Source: Actinomycetospora cinnamomea (lineage in GTDB: Bacteria; Actinomycetota; Actinomycetes; Mycobacteriales; Pseudonocardiaceae). Taken from it: DNA of 64,000 nucleotides. The stretch lies in assembly GCF_003096675.1 (NCBI RefSeq), contig NZ_QEKW01000008.1:124001-188000 (forward strand), read 5' to 3'. This document shows, in pieces, positions 62,144 through 64,000 of the stretch (position 1 is its first letter; each line of letters begins with the position of its first letter). Both the position numbers and the translations under genes were made by a program. The notes beneath the pieces were generated by a model. That model was not told where the DNA came from. It searched no databases and worked only from the letters and a program-made list of their open reading frames with translations.

Positions 62144-63223
62144 TCAGCCGCGGCCGAGGTAGGCGCGCAGGACGTCCGTCGCGGCCGTGACGGCCTCGAC
62201 CGGTACCGACTCCTCGCGCGTATGGGCGAGGTTCGGGTCGCCGGGGCCGAAGTTCAGCGCCGGGATCCCGAGGGCCGCGAAGCGGGACACGTCGGTCCAG
62301 CCGTACTTGGCCACCGGGGTGGTGCCCGTCGCCGCGACGAAGTCGGCGGCCGCGGGCTCCGCGAGCCCCGGCAGCGCCCCGGGCGCCGCGTCGGTCTCGG
62401 TGACGTCGAACCCGTCGAACACCTTGCCCAGGTGCGTGCGGGCATCGTCGAGCGACCGGTCCGGGGCGAAGCGGAAGTTGACCGTCACCTCGCACGTGTC
62501 AGGCACGACATTGCCCGCGACGCCGCCCGCGATGCGCACCGCCTGCAGGCCCTCGCGGTAGACGCAACCGTCGATGTCGACCTCGCGGGCGCGGTAGCTC
62601 TCCAGCCGCGCCAGCACCGGCGCCGCGGCGTGGATCGCGTTGGCGCCCAGCCACGACCGCGCCGAGTGCGCGCGCCGCCCGGACGTGCGCACCACGACGC
62701 GCATCGTGCCCTGGCACCCCGCCTCGACCTGCCCGTTGGTCGGCTCGCCGAGCAGCGCGAGGTCGGCGTCGAGCCAGTCGCGATGCTCGCGCTCGAGGCG
62801 CCCGAGCCCGTTGCGCGCGGCCTCGACCTCCTCGCAGTCGTAGAGCACCAGCGTCACGTCGAGGGCGGGCTCGGCGAGTGCGGCGGCGAGGTGGGTCATC
62901 ACGGCGACGCCCGACTTCATGTCGCTGGTCCCGCAGCCGTAGAGCGTCGCGCCCTCCCGTCGCGAGGGGACGTTGTCGGCGATCGGGACGGTGTCGAGGT
63001 GCCCGGCCAGCAGCACGCGCCGCGCACGGCCGAGCCGGGTGCGGGCGAGCACCGCGTCCCCGGAGCGCAGCAGCTCCAGGTGCGGGGCCTGCGCCGCGAG
63101 CGCGGACTGCACGGCGTCGGCCAGCGCCGCCTCGTCGCCCGACACGCTCGGCACGTCGACCAGGGCGGCGGTCAACGACACCGGGTCGGCGAGCAGGTCC
63201 AGGGTGACGGGCGGGGCGCTCAC
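62144..63223 (-). CDS. dapE: Succinyl-diaminopimelate desuccinylase
   Basis: A 359-residue M20-family zinc amidohydrolase of lysine and peptidoglycan precursor synthesis. [14 protein letters not shown] holds the first metal His and catalytic Asp; [17 protein letters not shown] the bridging Asp; [14 protein letters not shown] the catalytic Glu pair. The dimerisation domain is [16 protein letters not shown] 63223 start. It neighbours dapD, as in mycobacteria (Rv1202/Rv1201c). Confidence 0.95.
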   Translation of the reverse strand: MSAPPVTLDLLADPVSLTAALVDVPSVSGDEAALADAVQSALAAQAPHLELLRSGDAVLARTRLGRARRVLLAGHLDTVPIADNVPSRREGATLYGCGTSDMKSGVAVMTHLAAALAEPALDVTLVLYDCEEVEAARNGLGRLEREHRDWLDADLALLGEPTNGQVEAGCQGTMRVVVRTSGRRAHSARSWLGANAIHAAAPVLARLESYRAREVDIDGCVYREGLQAVRIAGGVAGNVVPDTCEVTVNFRFAPDRSLDDARTHLGKVFDGFDVTETDAAPGALPGLAEPAAADFVAATGTTPVAKYGWTDVSRFAALGIPALNFGPGDPNLAHTREESVPVEAVTAATDVLRAYLGRG

Positions 63224-63277
63224 GGGGCGGGAGGCTAACGGGGCGTTCGGTCGGTGTGCGTGGTGTGTCGCCCGCCC

Positions 63278-63934
63278 TCACCCGTCGGCGTCGGCGGGCG
63301 GGCGCCCGAGCACGAGCAGCGCGGCGACCACCAGGGCCACGGCGAGCAGGGGCACCGACCATCGCGCCGCCCCGAGCAGCACCGCCGCCACGGCCGCCCC
63401 GAGCACGAGCGCGACGAGCTGGCGCAGCGCCAGGACGCGCCGCGGCGGGCCACCGGTGACCAGCACGGCCACCGCGCCGGTCAGCGTGCCGGTGAGGTAG
63501 GTCGTCGACTCGCCGAGCCGCAGCGCCGTGCTGCTCTGGGCCCCCATCGCGAGCGCGGCGCCCGCCAGCAGGACGAGCAGCACCGTCGGCCCCGGCACGA
63601 CCAGGGGCCAGGCGACCGCGAGCCCGACGAGCACGACGAGCTCGGCCGCCAGCGGCCGGGCGAGCGCCGCGGGTCGGCGGCGTCCGGCGAACGACCACCC
63701 CGCAGCACCGAGGGCGAACCCGAGCACCGCCACCAGCGGCGACACGAGCGCCGTCCCGTCACCGCGCCCGGCCGCGCCGCCGAGGGTGACGAGGTTGCCG
63801 GTCACGACCCCGGCGAACGGCCCGCCGAGGCTCGTCACCGCCCACAGGTCGACCACGCCGGCGGCGGCCGCGAGCAGCGTCGACGCCGTCGCCACCCGGA
63901 CCGGCCCCCGCTGTCCCGCGTGAGGATGCGCCAC
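63278..63934 (-). CDS. DUF1275 (YoaK-like) membrane protein
   Basis: A 218-residue protein with about six TM segments and the DUF1275 pattern AAAAGVVDLWAVTSLGGPFAGVVTGNLVTLG, ALAMGAQSSTALRLGESTTYLTGTLTG. Its function is unknown. Start GTG 63934 was chosen because the upstream part overlaps the divergent dapD promoter. It sits between dapE and dapD. Confidence 0.87.
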   Translation of the reverse strand: MAHPHAGQRGPVRVATASTLLAAAAGVVDLWAVTSLGGPFAGVVTGNLVTLGGAAGRGDGTALVSPLVAVLGFALGAAGWSFAGRRRPAALARPLAAELVVLVGLAVAWPLVVPGPTVLLVLLAGAALAMGAQSSTALRLGESTTYLTGTLTGAVAVLVTGGPPRRVLALRQLVALVLGAAVAAVLLGAARWSVPLLAVALVVAALLVLGRPPADADG

Positions 63935-63939
63935 CGGGA

Positions 63940-63945
63940 TAGCCT
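63940..63945 (+). promoter_or_regulatory. -10 box of dapD
   Basis: TAGCCT, eight bases before the dapD ATG at 63954. Confidence 0.4.
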
Positions 63946-63953
63946 GACGGGCG

Positions 63954-64000
63954 ATGAGCACCCCCGCCCCGCGCCCCACCCGCGCCCTCGGCGTCGGCCT
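63954..64000 (+). CDS. dapD: Start of tetrahydrodipicolinate N-succinyltransferase (partial)
   Basis: Only the first 15 codons are inside the window (MSTPAPRPTRALGVG...). The Gly-rich start and the position next to dapE match mycobacterial dapD (Rv1201c, beginning with a similar GIGLATL). The window ends here, so the assignment rests mostly on gene order. Confidence 0.6.
   Translation, partial: MSTPAPRPTRALGVG

Overview
This is a contiguous chromosomal stretch of a very GC-rich actinobacterium. Gene order points to the order Pseudonocardiales, and a Pseudonocardia-like organism is my best guess (inference). Two blocks closely follow Mycobacterium tuberculosis gene order. Positions 21263-29919 match the Rv3206c-Rv3212 neighbourhood (moeZ, DUF3152 protease-like protein, TetR, DUF3107, ferritin-like protein, rhlE, beta-propeller protein). 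Positions 35273-64000 match Rv1201c-Rv1239c (corA, CBS/MgtE-N protein, DUF1003, mrp, tatB, htrA, rseA, sigE, O-methyltransferase, DUF3117, tagA, DivIVA-like, gpgS, folP2, LOG proteins, dapE, dapD). I saw no rRNA, tRNA, CRISPR array, transposase, integrase or phage gene. This looks like ordinary core chromosome with small accessory insertions.

Layout. 1-3757: small membrane protein, then a tightly overlapping siroheme set (hypothetical, CbiX-like chelatase, HemD) and a NarK nitrate/nitrite transporter. 3880-8735: menaquinone genes (menC, menE, menB) with a cyanase gene coupled to menC, an APH-like protein and a TfoX-like protein. 8749-12636: a frameshifted cation/proton antiporter and a gntR-DUF3311-symporter operon. 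12761-16648: a three-domain polysaccharide deacetylase / glycosyltransferase 2 / acyltransferase protein. 17045-20987: sensor kinase, response regulator and a DctA-type transporter. 21263-30920: the moeZ-rhlE block plus two alpha/beta hydrolases. 30927-33870: an operon of small membrane protein, PH-domain protein, PHP phosphoesterase, RecB-like nuclease and membrane protein. 33975-44446: Nudix, MaoC dehydratase, corA, mgtE, stress protein, acyl-CoA dehydrogenase, CitE-like lyase, CBS/MgtE-N protein, DUF1003 and mrp. 44463-52426: rsgA, an eroded dioxygenase beside a MarR gene, a class III cyclase, tatB, htrA, rseA, sigE and an O-methyltransferase. 53152-64000: leucyl aminopeptidase, DUF3117, tagA, SRPBCC, DivIVA-like, gpgS, folP2, two LOG proteins, ClC channel, wrbA, dapE, DUF1275 and the start of dapD.

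Themes. Genes are densely packed; GTGA or ATGA stop/start overlaps mark many translationally coupled pairs. Several genes appear leaderless: a TANNNT box lies 6-8 nt before the start codon. Envelope stress (sigE-rseA-htrA-tatB), magnesium handling (corA, mgtE, MgtE-N/CBS plus DUF1003), menaquinone, siroheme/nitrate, methylglucose polysaccharide (gpgS) and lysine/peptidoglycan precursors (dapE, dapD) are the main functions.

The most unusual signals are the deacetylase/glycosyltransferase/acyltransferase fusion, a candidate leader peptide before corA, a 16-codon ORF coupled to htrA, the remains of an extradiol dioxygenase next to a MarR gene that kept two facing operators, a perfect palindrome at the cyclase start, and at least three families of dispersed intergenic inverted repeats that sit just after stop codons.
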